A DNA stretch of 64,000 nt from Phycisphaerae bacterium (GTDB lineage Bacteria; Planctomycetota; Phycisphaerae; UBA1845; Fen-1342). Below are positions 18,339 to 27,229 of the stretch, one piece after another (the first letter of the stretch is position 1; each line of letters starts with the position of its first letter). The notes beneath the pieces are model-generated. The model worked only from the letters and a program-made list of their open reading frames with translations. It did not search any database and had not been told where the DNA came from. The stretch lies in the NCBI GenBank assembly GCA_017999985.1, contig JAGNKU010000008.1:1-64000 (forward strand), written 5' to 3'. The translations under genes were made by a program, and so were the position numbers.

Positions 18339-19754
18339 ATGGGTCGCAAGCGATACTGGCGGATGGCGATGGCCACGGCGGCACGCGGGCGGTGGGGTGC
18401 GCTGCTGGTGAGCCTAGGCCTGGCAGTGGTCGCCGTCGCCCAGCCGCCGGCCGTGCCGCCGGAAAAAGTCGCGCTTACCGGCGGACGGATCATCCCCGTG
18501 GTGGGCAGTGAACTCGCCAAGGGTACGATCCTGATCGAGCAGGGCCGGATCGTGGCGGTCGGCGCTGACGTGGAGATTCCGTACGACGCGCGCGTAGTCA
18601 ATGTGACCGGCAAGGTCGTGTTCCCGGGGATGATCGACGTGCACACGGCGCGCGGCCTGGACGTCGCCAACGAGCCGCGTCCGGTGACGCCGCAACTCGA
18701 CGTGGGCGATGCTCTCGATCCGTCGCAACTCTTCTTCGAGGACTGCCTGCGCTTGGGCACGACGGCGGTGCACGTGATTCCGGGCAACAACACGGTCATC
18801 GGCGGGGTCGGCCGCGTGGTGCGTCCGATCGGCCTGACGATCGCCGAGATGACGATCGCCGCGGGCGAGTTCCTCAAGATTTCGCTGTCGCCGCGTAGTG
18901 GCTATGACCGCATGATGCAGCTCGCGACGCTGCGCGAGACGTTCCTGGAGCTGGACGACTATCTTGCCCGGCTGGCGGAGAAGCGCTACGAAGACAAGCT
19001 CAAGGAAGACGACAAGAAGCTCGACGTGGGGCCGGTCGAGGCCCGCAAGCGTGGCCGCGAGTTGATCCGCGCCGAGGACGTCGACGACCAGCATCGCAAC
19101 ATCCTGCGTCTGCTCGGCGGGCAGGTGCGTTTCGGCGGCGAAAGCGGGGCGACGTTGTACAAGCCGCTGGGGGCGTATGCGTACTGCGGCGAGGCGATGG
19201 ACGTCGGCGCCGCCGTGCGCCTGGCGAAGGAAAACGGCTTCTTCGAGCGGCTGGTGCTCGTGCTGGGGGGCGAGTGCCACAAGGCCGTCGGCGAGCTGAA
19301 ACGCGTCGCCCGCCCGGTCGTCCTGCCGCCGGAACTTACTTGGCGCGAAACGGATCCGCTGACCGGGGAAATTCGCGAGACTTTCGTGCCGAAGAAGCTC
19401 TTCGACGCCGGGCTGCTCTGGGCGCTTGTGCCGGGGCCGGATGACTCGTACGCCGAGCGCATGCTCACGTACCAGGCGGCGCAGTGTGTCCGCCACGGCA
19501 TCCCGCGCGACGAGGCGCTGAAGGCGATCACGCTGAATCCCGCCCGCATGCTGCGGCTGGACAGCCGGCTGGGATCGATTGAGGTCGGCAAGGACGCCAA
19601 CCTGGTGGTCTTCAGCGGCGATCCGCTGGACTTCGACAGCGTTGTCGAGCAGGTGTTCATCGAGGGCATTCGCGCCTATGACCGCGGGCAGGACGTCCGG
19701 CTGAAGAAGTTGCTCGCGCCAGGTACCGGCGATTCGCAGGAGAAGCCCGAGTGA
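18339..19754 (+). CDS. Exported amidohydrolase-family protein 4, second metal His lost
   Basis: A 471-aa protein with an N-terminal signal sequence ending near VVAVAQ. The metal-site segment reads FPGMIDVHTARGLDV: the first His of HxH is retained but the second is Ala, so it is partly degraded. GTTAVHVIPGNNTVIGG follows, a motif shared by several paralogues. The C-terminal cap is LGSIEVGKDANLVVFSGDPLDF then VFIEGIRAYDRG. The ATG at 18339 was chosen over a GTG at 18315 because a GGGAG lies about 9 nt upstream and the signal peptide is complete. A charged Lys/Asp/Glu helix stretch (about 215-245) precedes the ligand-less barrel half. Its last codons overlap the GTG of gene 5. Confidence 0.8.
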   Translation: MGRKRYWRMAMATAARGRWGALLVSLGLAVVAVAQPPAVPPEKVALTGGRIIPVVGSELAKGTILIEQGRIVAVGADVEIPYDARVVNVTGKVVFPGMIDVHTARGLDVANEPRPVTPQLDVGDALDPSQLFFEDCLRLGTTAVHVIPGNNTVIGGVGRVVRPIGLTIAEMTIAAGEFLKISLSPRSGYDRMMQLATLRETFLELDDYLARLAEKRYEDKLKEDDKKLDVGPVEARKRGRELIRAEDVDDQHRNILRLLGGQVRFGGESGATLYKPLGAYAYCGEAMDVGAAVRLAKENGFFERLVLVLGGECHKAVGELKRVARPVVLPPELTWRETDPLTGEIRETFVPKKLFDAGLLWALVPGPDDSYAERMLTYQAAQCVRHGIPRDEALKAITLNPARMLRLDSRLGSIEVGKDANLVVFSGDPLDFDSVVEQVFIEGIRAYDRGQDVRLKKLLAPGTGDSQEKPE

Positions 19755-22654
19755 CGCGACCGGCGCACGTCTGGCGACGGTTGGCGGTCGGCGTGACCGC
19801 GACGGCCCTGCTGTGCCTGTGCGGCAGCGGCGATCAGCTCGTCGTGCGGCCGGCGACGCAGAGCGCGGCCGCCGCGCCGGCGGACAAAGCGTCGTTCGTC
19901 CTGCGGGCGAAGGCGGTCTACCCAGCGACGGTGGAGCAACCCGGGCCGTTGCCCGAGGGCATGGTGGTAGTGCGCAGCGGCCGCATCGTGGCGGTGGGCC
20001 GCCAGCTCGCCGTTTCGCCGGATCTGCCGCTCATCGAACTACGTGACGAGGTGGTCTGTCCGGGGTTCGTGTCGGCCGGCGGATCGCTGGTGCGCCCGCA
20101 CGCCGGGCCGCAATCCGTCAGCGCCGCGTTTCACGCCGTGGACGCGTTCGACACGTACGACGATTACGTTGGGCCGCTGTCGCGCGGGACGACCACGGCG
20201 TACCTGAGTCCGGGCGAGCATCGCCTCGTCAGCGGCCTGGGCGCCGTCGTGAAGCTCGGCGGGGCTCCGGAAGAACGGACGGTCGTGCCGGCGGCTGATC
20301 TCGCCGTCACGTTCGGCGAGTTTGATCCGCCGCTGCTGTACAAGCCGCCGTTCTATGCCTCCTCCGACGTGCCGATTGAGCCGGCCCGCGGGCAGCGTCC
20401 CGATTCGCGCCTGGGGCAGTTCATTGAGCTGGAAGAGCGTATCGCTGCGGCGGAGCAAGGGGCCGGTGCGCGCGCGGGCGAGTTCGACATTCACGCGCAT
20501 GAGTTCGCGGCGGCGTGGGCGGCGGCGCTGCCGCTGCGCATCCAGGTTCGCCGGGCCGTGGACATCGAGGGGGCGCTGCGGCTGGTCGAGCGGCTCGCGC
20601 GCGGTGGGCAACGTCGCTCCGCGTATCTCGTCGGTCTGACCGAGGGCGACCGGCTGCTCGACGTGCTGGGCGACGAATCCGTAGCGGCGGTGCTGCGCAG
20701 CCTGCCGCTGGTGGTGCGCGTCGAGCGTAGCTTCCGCGCGCCGGGGCCGAACATCGGCGATGATCCGGGGGCGCTGGAGCCGCGCCTGGCGACCGCGGAG
20801 CGCATCGCGGCGCGACTGCCCGGCGTGATTGCCCTCGCCGGTGCCGCGGGGGATGACGCGGAAGATCTGCGCATGGCGGCGGTGCTTGCCGTTCGCGGCG
20901 GGCTGTCGGCGGAGCAGGCGCTCGCCGGGATCACGCGTGTGCCGGCCGAGATTCTCCGTGTGGCCGATCGCGTGGGCAGTCTTACGCCGGGCACTGACGC
21001 CGACTTGCTGGTGCTCAGTGGTGCGCCGCTGGACATCAACAGCTTCGTACGTCGGGCCTACATCGGCGGGCGCGTCGTCTTTGAAGCGCCGCGCCCCGCG
21101 CGTCGCGAGCCGCCGGCGTCGCAACCGGCCGAGCCGCTCGTGTTGCGCGCGGGCACGATCTGGGTGGGCGATGGCACGATCATCCGCGACGGATCGCTGC
21201 TCATCGAGAACGGCCGCATCCAGGCCGTTGGGCAGCGTGTCGCGCATCCGCCGTTCGCGAGAATCATCGACGCCGGCGCGGACGGGTTCCTGGCGCCGGG
21301 CTTCATTGATGCGCTGGGGCATCTGGGATTGGAGGGCGACACCACGCCGGCGACGCCCGACGTGCCATTGCATCGCACCATCGCGACGGTCGGGCGGATG
21401 TTCGCGCGTGTGGCACGGGCGGGCGTGACGACGGTGGTGCAAGCGCCGTATCGCGCCGCGCAGAACGGGGCGCGGCTCGCTGCGCTCAAGACCTACGGCC
21501 GCGGGCGCGACGAGCTGGTGGCGCGCGAGCTCAGCGGCCTGCGCCTGTCGCTGCGCGGCCAGGATCCGCTGACCGGTGCAGAGGCGCTGCGCAAGGTCCT
21601 GCAAGCCGGCCGCAAGTACGACGAGGACTGGAAGAAATACGAAGCCGAGCTGGCCAAGTGGAAGGAGAGCGGCGGCAAGCCGGCCGAAAAGCCGAAAGAG
21701 GAGGCGCAGAAGGTCGAGCAGGGCAGGGCCGATCCAATCACCGGCCGCTGGGAGTACGCGCTGCATGGTGGCCCGCTGCCGGAAGCGGTGACCGGCACGG
21801 TCACGCTGAAGCTCACCGGCAACACGATTGACGGGCGTCTGTCCGACCCGACCAGCGGCGAAGAAGTCCGCGTGTCGGGCACGTTGAGCGGCACCGAGGT
21901 GAACCTCGACGTTGATATCGACACGCCCGCCGGGCGCCCAACCATTCGTGCCACGCTGGATCGCGAAGACCACATGGTCGGCCGCGTGACGGTTGCCGAG
22001 ATCACGCTGGATTTCGAGGCCACCCGCACCGACAAGAGCGCTGTCGAGTTCAAGATCCAGCTCAGGAGCAAGCGCACCAAGGATGGCCGTCCGGCACCGC
22101 CGAAGGTCGATCCAAACCTCGAACCGTACCGCGCGCTGCTGGCCGGGCGCATCCCGGCAGTGGTGGATGTCGAGACGGCGCCGCAGATTCACGCCGCATT
22201 GCAGCTGTTCGTCGACGAATTCAAGGTGCCGCTCGTGCTGCTGGGTGCCGAGGGTGCCGCCGACGTCGTCGCTGAGCTTGTCGCCCGCAAGGCGGGGCTT
22301 GGCGTGATCGTGCCGCTGCAGGTGGTGCGCACGCGGGCAGGCCGGCCGTACAACCAGGCGGCGGACCTCGCGCGGCAGGGCATTCGCGTGGCGTTACAGA
22401 GCGACAGCGAGGACGGTGCCCGTGACCTGCCGCTCGTCGGCCTGTTCGCTGTCCGCGAGGGTCTCGGTGGCGACGCCGCCCTGCGGGCGCTGACGATCGA
22501 TGCCGCGCAGATGTACAAGCTCGACGACCGCGTTGGCTCGCTGGAAGTGGGCAAAGACGCGGATGTGCTGATCTTCGACGGTCATCCGTTCGACGCCGGC
22601 AGCCGGTTGCAGCGGGTGATCGTGGGGGGACGTGAGGTGCCGGATGAACCGTAA
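19751..22654 (+). CDS. Exported double amidohydrolase-family protein 5 (fusion), both HxH sites lost
   Basis: A 967-aa protein built from two complete amidohydrolase modules. Module 1 spans about residues 45-445: strand domain, FVSAGGSLVRPH in place of the HxH segment, and cap VGSLTPGTDADLLVLSGAPLD. A short PASQPAEP linker follows. Module 2 spans about 455-967: GTIWVGDGTIIRDGS, APGFIDALGHLGLEG with only one His, and cap VGSLEVGKDADVLIFDGHPFD. Module 2 carries an inserted beta-rich domain of about 110 residues (from ITGRWEYALHGG to LDFEATRTDKS) preceded by a charged Lys/Glu helix. The GTG start overlaps gene 4 (GTGA). The N-terminal signal is LAVGVTATALLCLCG. Neither module has a full metal site. 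Confidence 0.8.
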   Translation: MTRPAHVWRRLAVGVTATALLCLCGSGDQLVVRPATQSAAAAPADKASFVLRAKAVYPATVEQPGPLPEGMVVVRSGRIVAVGRQLAVSPDLPLIELRDEVVCPGFVSAGGSLVRPHAGPQSVSAAFHAVDAFDTYDDYVGPLSRGTTTAYLSPGEHRLVSGLGAVVKLGGAPEERTVVPAADLAVTFGEFDPPLLYKPPFYASSDVPIEPARGQRPDSRLGQFIELEERIAAAEQGAGARAGEFDIHAHEFAAAWAAALPLRIQVRRAVDIEGALRLVERLARGGQRRSAYLVGLTEGDRLLDVLGDESVAAVLRSLPLVVRVERSFRAPGPNIGDDPGALEPRLATAERIAARLPGVIALAGAAGDDAEDLRMAAVLAVRGGLSAEQALAGITRVPAEILRVADRVGSLTPGTDADLLVLSGAPLDINSFVRRAYIGGRVVFEAPRPARREPPASQPAEPLVLRAGTIWVGDGTIIRDGSLLIENGRIQAVGQRVAHPPFARIIDAGADGFLAPGFIDALGHLGLEGDTTPATPDVPLHRTIATVGRMFARVARAGVTTVVQAPYRAAQNGARLAALKTYGRGRDELVARELSGLRLSLRGQDPLTGAEALRKVLQAGRKYDEDWKKYEAELAKWKESGGKPAEKPKEEAQKVEQGRADPITGRWEYALHGGPLPEAVTGTVTLKLTGNTIDGRLSDPTSGEEVRVSGTLSGTEVNLDVDIDTPAGRPTIRATLDREDHMVGRVTVAEITLDFEATRTDKSAVEFKIQLRSKRTKDGRPAPPKVDPNLEPYRALLAGRIPAVVDVETAPQIHAALQLFVDEFKVPLVLLGAEGAADVVAELVARKAGLGVIVPLQVVRTRAGRPYNQAADLARQGIRVALQSDSEDGARDLPLVGLFAVREGLGGDAALRALTIDAAQMYKLDDRVGSLEVGKDADVLIFDGHPFDAGSRLQRVIVGGREVPDEP

Positions 22655-23915
22655 GCCTGCCTGGACCTCCGGCGTGGTCCGCATGCTGCTGCTGACGTGG
22701 CTGGCGGCCGCGACTGGGCTGGCCGCTGAACAGACGGAGTTGACGTCCGCCGGTCTGGCGTTCCGTGTCGCGAAAGTCGTCGCGCTGGACGACACCGATC
22801 GGGTCATCAATGACGCGGTGGTGCTCGTGAAGGGCAATCAGATCGAGGCGCTGGGCCCGGCCGATGAGGTCGAGGTGCCGGCCGGCTATCGCGTGCTGGA
22901 TTTCCCCGACTATTGGCTGCTGCCGGGCATCGTCGAGGCCCACGATCACAGCGCGGCCGGCAGTTGGGGCGACCTCAACGACATGGTCTATCAGACGAAT
23001 CCCGGCCTCGACAGCCGCTCCGTCCCGCGGCCCGACAACCCCTGGATCAAACGCGCCCGCACCGGTGGCGTGACGACCGTGATGATGATCCCGGGCAGCG
23101 GCACGAACCTCTCCGGTTTCGGTACCATCGTGAACACCGGCGGCAAGACGCCGGACGAAATCTTCATGGTCTCGCCCGGATCGCTGAAGATCGCGCAGGC
23201 TGGCAATCCGGAATGGTACTTCGGCGGCAACGGCCGGATGTTCATGAACTGGAACCTGCGGCAGACGCTGGAGAAAGCCCGGGCGTATGCTGCGGCATGG
23301 GATGCGTACGAGCGCGGCGAGCGGAGCGTGGCGCCCGAACTGGACCCGATCTGGGACGGCTTCCGCGCCGTGTTTCGCCGCGAGATCTGCGTCGTCATGC
23401 ACACGCAGATGTACCAGGTGCTGATGACCACGATGGACATGATCGCCGGGCATTTCGGGCTCTGGACGGTGCTGGATCACTGCACGTTCGATGCCTGGAA
23501 GCTGGGGCCGATCGTCCGCGAGACGGATGCGTGGACCATCAACGGCCCGCGCCAGTACTACTTCGACGCCACGGCCCGGCGCTGTATCGGCAACGCCAGC
23601 GGGTGGTGGAAGAACGGCGTGCGCCGGCTCGGCATTAATACCGACGCGCCGGTCGTGCCGCAGGAGGAACTGACGTACCAGGCGGCGATGGCCTGCTGGT
23701 ACGGCTGGCTGCCCTACCCGGCCCTCCGCGGCATCACGAACATTACCGCGAAGTCCATCGGCGTATACGACCGCGTGGGTAGCGTGGAGACCGGCAAGCA
23801 GGCCGACCTCAGTCTCTGGACCGGCGACCCGCTCGACCCGCGCTCCGCGTGCCTGATGACCGTGATCGGCGGCCGGATCGTGTACGACGGCACCCAGGGA
23901 CTGCGGCGGTTCTAG
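22644..23915 (+). CDS. Exported amidohydrolase 6, the only one with a complete metal site
   Basis: A 423-aa protein with a signal sequence (MLLLTWLAAATGLAA). Unlike its seven paralogues, it keeps plausible ligands for a metal-dependent amidohydrolase: HxH in GIVEAHDHSAAG, a His in CVVMHTQMY, a His in VLDHCTFDAW, and the catalytic Asp in GINTDAPVV. The cap is VGSVETGKQADLSLWTGDPLD then VIGGRIVYDG. It is therefore the best candidate for an active hydrolase (imidazolonepropionase/dipeptidase-like branch); the substrate is unknown. The ATG at 22644 has a GAGGTG Shine-Dalgarno and overlaps gene 5 by 11 bp. No carbamylated Lys position could be assigned with confidence. Confidence 0.85.
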   Translation: MNRKPAWTSGVVRMLLLTWLAAATGLAAEQTELTSAGLAFRVAKVVALDDTDRVINDAVVLVKGNQIEALGPADEVEVPAGYRVLDFPDYWLLPGIVEAHDHSAAGSWGDLNDMVYQTNPGLDSRSVPRPDNPWIKRARTGGVTTVMMIPGSGTNLSGFGTIVNTGGKTPDEIFMVSPGSLKIAQAGNPEWYFGGNGRMFMNWNLRQTLEKARAYAAAWDAYERGERSVAPELDPIWDGFRAVFRREICVVMHTQMYQVLMTTMDMIAGHFGLWTVLDHCTFDAWKLGPIVRETDAWTINGPRQYYFDATARRCIGNASGWWKNGVRRLGINTDAPVVPQEELTYQAAMACWYGWLPYPALRGITNITAKSIGVYDRVGSVETGKQADLSLWTGDPLDPRSACLMTVIGGRIVYDGTQGLRRF

Positions 23916-23923
23916 GAACGGCC

Positions 23924-25228
23924 ATGACCAGTGTTCCACAGTCCTGCGGATTGAGTCTGAAGCGGCTGGCCCGCGGCGCGGGTGTTGCCGTGGTGTTCAT
24001 GCTGCTTGCGGCGCCCGTACTCTGCGCTGATGAACCGGAGCGCCTGACTGTCATCCGCGCCGGCAAGATCATCACGGGCACCGGCGAGGAGATCCACGAC
24101 GGCGTCATCGTGCTCAACGGCGCCAAGATCCAAAACGTCGGCAAGGGGCTCGAATATCCGCTGAATGCGAAAGTCATCGACGCCCGTAACCGCGTCGTCA
24201 TGCCCGGGCTCATCAACCCCAGCTCGCGCTTCGGCCTGCCGGGCTATCACCGCGCGGAGGTCCATGGCAACTGGACCGTCGCCGACGAGTACTTCCCCGC
24301 GCCCGATGCCTACGACGAACTGCTGGACGCCGGGTACACGACGCTCGCGCTGGTGCCGGGGGGCGGCGGGATTCCCGGCCGGGCGATCGTCGTGCACACC
24401 GCGGGTGCGCAGGAGCAGCGTGTGCTGCAGGCGCCGGCGTATCTCCGCGTGACGCCGGACAAGCGCGTGCTTCGCGGGGCGCTCGAACGGGCGCAGCAGG
24501 AAATCGAGAAGGTCGAGAAGGCCAAGCAGGAGTTCGAGAAGAAGCAGGAGCAGGAGCGTAGGGCCGCACCGCCGGCCAGCCAACCCGCCTCGCAGCCCGG
24601 GTCGCAGCCGACCAGCGTGCCCGCGACGCAGCCCGCGTTCCAGCCGCCGCCGATCGATCCCGCGTTCCAGGTGCTCGTCGATCTGATCCAGAAGAAGCCG
24701 GATGTGTTCGCGCTGCTGGAGCTCGGCAGTGCCTCCGACTATGTACACTTCAGCGAAGTGCTCAAGAAGTTCGATGTCGCGCACCAGTTCCTGGCGCGCA
24801 ACGGCCAGCAGTCGGACTTCACGTTTATTGCCGAACAAATCGGCGCGAAGAAGCCGCGGGTGGTCCTCCAGCCGGTGATCAACCGGGCGCCGAACTCGGC
24901 CGAGCGTATCCACGTCGTCCGGCAGTTCGCGCAGGCCGGCTGCGAAGTGTCGTTGATGCCGCTGGCGGATGATGCCGAGGAGCACCGGCAGATGCTTGGC
25001 CGCATCGCGCTGCTGGTGCGCGAGGGCTGGACGCGGGCCGAGGCGCTCAAGGCGGTCACGCTCCACCCGGCGCGACTCCTCGGGCTCGACAGCCGGTTTG
25101 GGAGCATCGAGAAGGACAAGGACGCCGACCTGATCTTCCTCGACGCCGACCCGCTCGATCCGCTGGCCCGCGTGCGTGAGGTGATGATCGCCGGCGAGAT
25201 CGTCCGCCGCGTGGAGGTGCCGCAGTGA
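23924..25228 (+). CDS. Exported amidohydrolase-family protein 7, HxH site lost
   Basis: A 434-aa protein with an N-terminal signal (VAVVFMLLAAPVLCA, then DEPERL). The strand domain is IRAGKIITGTGEEIHDG. The metal-site segment reads MPGLINPSSRFGLPG, with no HxH. A coiled-coil-like Glu/Lys segment leads into a repetitive Pro/Ser/Gln linker (ASQPASQPGSQPTSVPATQP), resembling the linker in gene 8. The cap is FGSIEKDKDADLIFLDADPLD. The ATG at 23924 follows gene 6 by 8 bp with an AGGA Shine-Dalgarno. The ARAEALKAVTLHPARLLGLD-type helix before the cap is shared with gene 4, so genes 4 and 7 look closest to each other. Confidence 0.78.
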   Translation: MTSVPQSCGLSLKRLARGAGVAVVFMLLAAPVLCADEPERLTVIRAGKIITGTGEEIHDGVIVLNGAKIQNVGKGLEYPLNAKVIDARNRVVMPGLINPSSRFGLPGYHRAEVHGNWTVADEYFPAPDAYDELLDAGYTTLALVPGGGGIPGRAIVVHTAGAQEQRVLQAPAYLRVTPDKRVLRGALERAQQEIEKVEKAKQEFEKKQEQERRAAPPASQPASQPGSQPTSVPATQPAFQPPPIDPAFQVLVDLIQKKPDVFALLELGSASDYVHFSEVLKKFDVAHQFLARNGQQSDFTFIAEQIGAKKPRVVLQPVINRAPNSAERIHVVRQFAQAGCEVSLMPLADDAEEHRQMLGRIALLVREGWTRAEALKAVTLHPARLLGLDSRFGSIEKDKDADLIFLDADPLDPLARVREVMIAGEIVRRVEVPQ

Positions 25229-26679
25229 TGCTCCGCCCGGCCACAAGCTGGCGTTGGTGCGCCGCCCTGCTGTGCTTGGCGCTCGCGCTGCCCGTAGTCG
25301 CGCAGTCGCCGGCGGAGTCGCAGCCCAGCGACACGCAGCCTGCATCGCAGCCAGCCAGGCAACCCGTATCGCAACCGGCGACCCAGCCCGTATCGCAGCC
25401 GGCTTCCGCGGCGACCAGCAGCCTCCCTACGACCACGACCGCTACTACGTCCACGACGACCGTGGCGACGACACAGGCCGCGCCGGAGAAAGAGCGGTTT
25501 CTCGCGGTCATCAACGGCCGCGTCCACACCGTGACCGGCCCGGTGCTCGAACGCGCCACCGTGCTTTCGCGCAACGGCATCATCACCGCCATCGGCGAGC
25601 ACGTCGTGCTGCCGCCGGAGTGCGTGGTGGTCGATGCCACGGGGCTGGAGGTGTATCCGGGCCTGGTCGCGGCGGTCGCCGGTGGGCTTCACGGGGGCAA
25701 TCAGCCGCGCGACACGACGAACGTGTACGCGCTGAACATGGCGATCGCGCTGGCCGGCGGCATCACCACGGCGCTGGCCGGCAATGACGTGGCGAAGTTG
25801 ACCTACGGCACGACGCAGGACCTGATCCTGAAGGCCAATGCGTACTTGAACATCAACTACGCGACCCGCAGCCCGCTGGAGCGTGCGCAACTGCGGGCCG
25901 ACCTGGAGCGCGTCCGCACGTACCTGCGTGACGTGCAGCGCTTCGAGCGCGAGAAGGCGGTGAACAAGGACGCGAAGCCGCCGGACAAGGAGTGGCTCAA
26001 AGAGAAGTACGAGAACTACCGCAAGCTGCTGGCGCGTGAAGTAATCTCGGTTGCGACGGCCAACAGCACGCACGAGCTGGCCGACCTCGCGGACCTCGCG
26101 CAGACCTACGGCTTCGACCTGGTCGTGCGCGGGGCGGTCGAGGGCTGGACCGTGGCACCCGCTCTGGGCCGCGCCGGCGTGCGGGCGGTGATTACGCCGC
26201 GCGACGAGCGCGCCCCCGATGACCGGTTCAACCGCCCGAACGGTTCGTCGATCGAGAACGCGCGCATTTTGCACACGCACGGCGTGACGGTGGCGGTCGT
26301 GCCGCCGACGGCGGCGATCACGTTGTGGGGGCTCGCCGGCCGCGACCTGCTGCATCTGAACATGGAGGCGGCGTTCGCGGTGCGCGGTGGTTTGAGCAAT
26401 GACGCGGCGGTGCGGACGATCACGATCGACGCGGCGCGGGTGCTGGGCGTGGACGACCGGATCGGCTCGCTCGAAGTGGGCAAGGACGCGGACCTCGTGG
26501 TCTGCGACGGCGACCTGCTGCACTACATGACGCAGGTGCGCTACACGATCGTCAATGGCCGCGTGGCGTACGACAAGGCGAAGGAAACGCTGTTCGCCCA
26601 CATTCGCCCGCAAGGCAAGCCCGAGGTCCCGCAATTCGACGATTACTGGCCGCGCCGGCTGCAGTGGGTGGGGGAGTGA
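25225..26679 (+). CDS. Exported amidohydrolase-family protein 8, HxH site lost
   Basis: A 484-aa protein, last of the operon. The signal is CAALLCLALALPVVAQ, followed by a long Ser/Gln/Pro/Thr-rich linker (about residues 25-85; SQPASQPARQPVSQPATQP). Where the HxH should be, the sequence reads YPGLVAAVAGGLHGG. The cap is IGSLEVGKDADLVVCDGDLLH then VNGRVAYDKAKE, and a C-terminal extension ends in FDDYWPRRLQWVGE. GGAGG at 25213-25217 precedes two adjacent in-frame starts: GTG at 25225, overlapping the TGA of gene 7, and ATG at 25228; either is possible. No terminator hairpin is apparent after the TGA. Confidence 0.78.
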   Translation: MMLRPATSWRWCAALLCLALALPVVAQSPAESQPSDTQPASQPARQPVSQPATQPVSQPASAATSSLPTTTTATTSTTTVATTQAAPEKERFLAVINGRVHTVTGPVLERATVLSRNGIITAIGEHVVLPPECVVVDATGLEVYPGLVAAVAGGLHGGNQPRDTTNVYALNMAIALAGGITTALAGNDVAKLTYGTTQDLILKANAYLNINYATRSPLERAQLRADLERVRTYLRDVQRFEREKAVNKDAKPPDKEWLKEKYENYRKLLAREVISVATANSTHELADLADLAQTYGFDLVVRGAVEGWTVAPALGRAGVRAVITPRDERAPDDRFNRPNGSSIENARILHTHGVTVAVVPPTAAITLWGLAGRDLLHLNMEAAFAVRGGLSNDAAVRTITIDAARVLGVDDRIGSLEVGKDADLVVCDGDLLHYMTQVRYTIVNGRVAYDKAKETLFAHIRPQGKPEVPQFDDYWPRRLQWVGE

Positions 26680-27229
26680 GGCCGGCGGGGACTGTAGTTC
26701 GCTACGTGTCCACATGACACCGCGATTCTGAAGCTATCCGCCCAAGGTGGGCCAACGATTCTTCTTTGCGCGGCCTAATTGGCACCCTTCGTTATTGGGA
26801 CGTTGAAGCGGTCAGCGTTCAGCACTCGGCATTCAGCCAGATTCGCATCCGCACCTCCTGTAAGAGGATAACCGCGGAGGACGCGGAGGACGCGGAGAGG
26901 ACCAGGAGTGCTGGAAATTGGTGGGGCGCAGGCGGGTCTTGTTGAATGCGGGGATATGGGCGCAGATCGGCACAGATGCCCACGGAGAGCAAGTCGGGGA
27001 CCTGCCCTACACGCTGCACGTCCGGGTTCAGGACGAGCTTGGTCTTCCCCACGCAGGGAGTCTACTGCGCGCCGGGGACGCTTGGGCGTTGATAACATTC
27101 GGCAGCGGGCGTGGACCGGGGGTCTGGTTGCGCTCGCACGAGACTGCAGGGCGAGTGTGAACGCCAACCGGAGTCTGGAACCGGAGATAGCACGGTTGTG
27201 GTTCAGAACTGAAACGCGGAGGACATCAC
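26680..27229. other. 550-bp gene-free stretch with short quasi-periodic repeats
   Basis: No convincing gene on either strand. It contains three short quasi-periodic segments. One at about 26808-26838 has GTCAGCGTTCAGC and CATTCAGC units. One at 26871-26900 has a 9-nt GAGGACGCG unit repeated. One at about 26953-26989 has GGGCGCAGATCGGCACAGATG. They resemble dispersed repeats seen in several environmental bacterial genomes. The last 20 bp hold the Shine-Dalgarno (GCGGAGGA) of the next gene. Confidence 0.6.

Noticed and set aside
20039-22192. 717-codon open frame antisense to the double amidohydrolase
   Set aside because: Long antisense frames are common at this GC content; the translation is Arg/His/Gln-rich low-complexity and the sense strand has clear domains.
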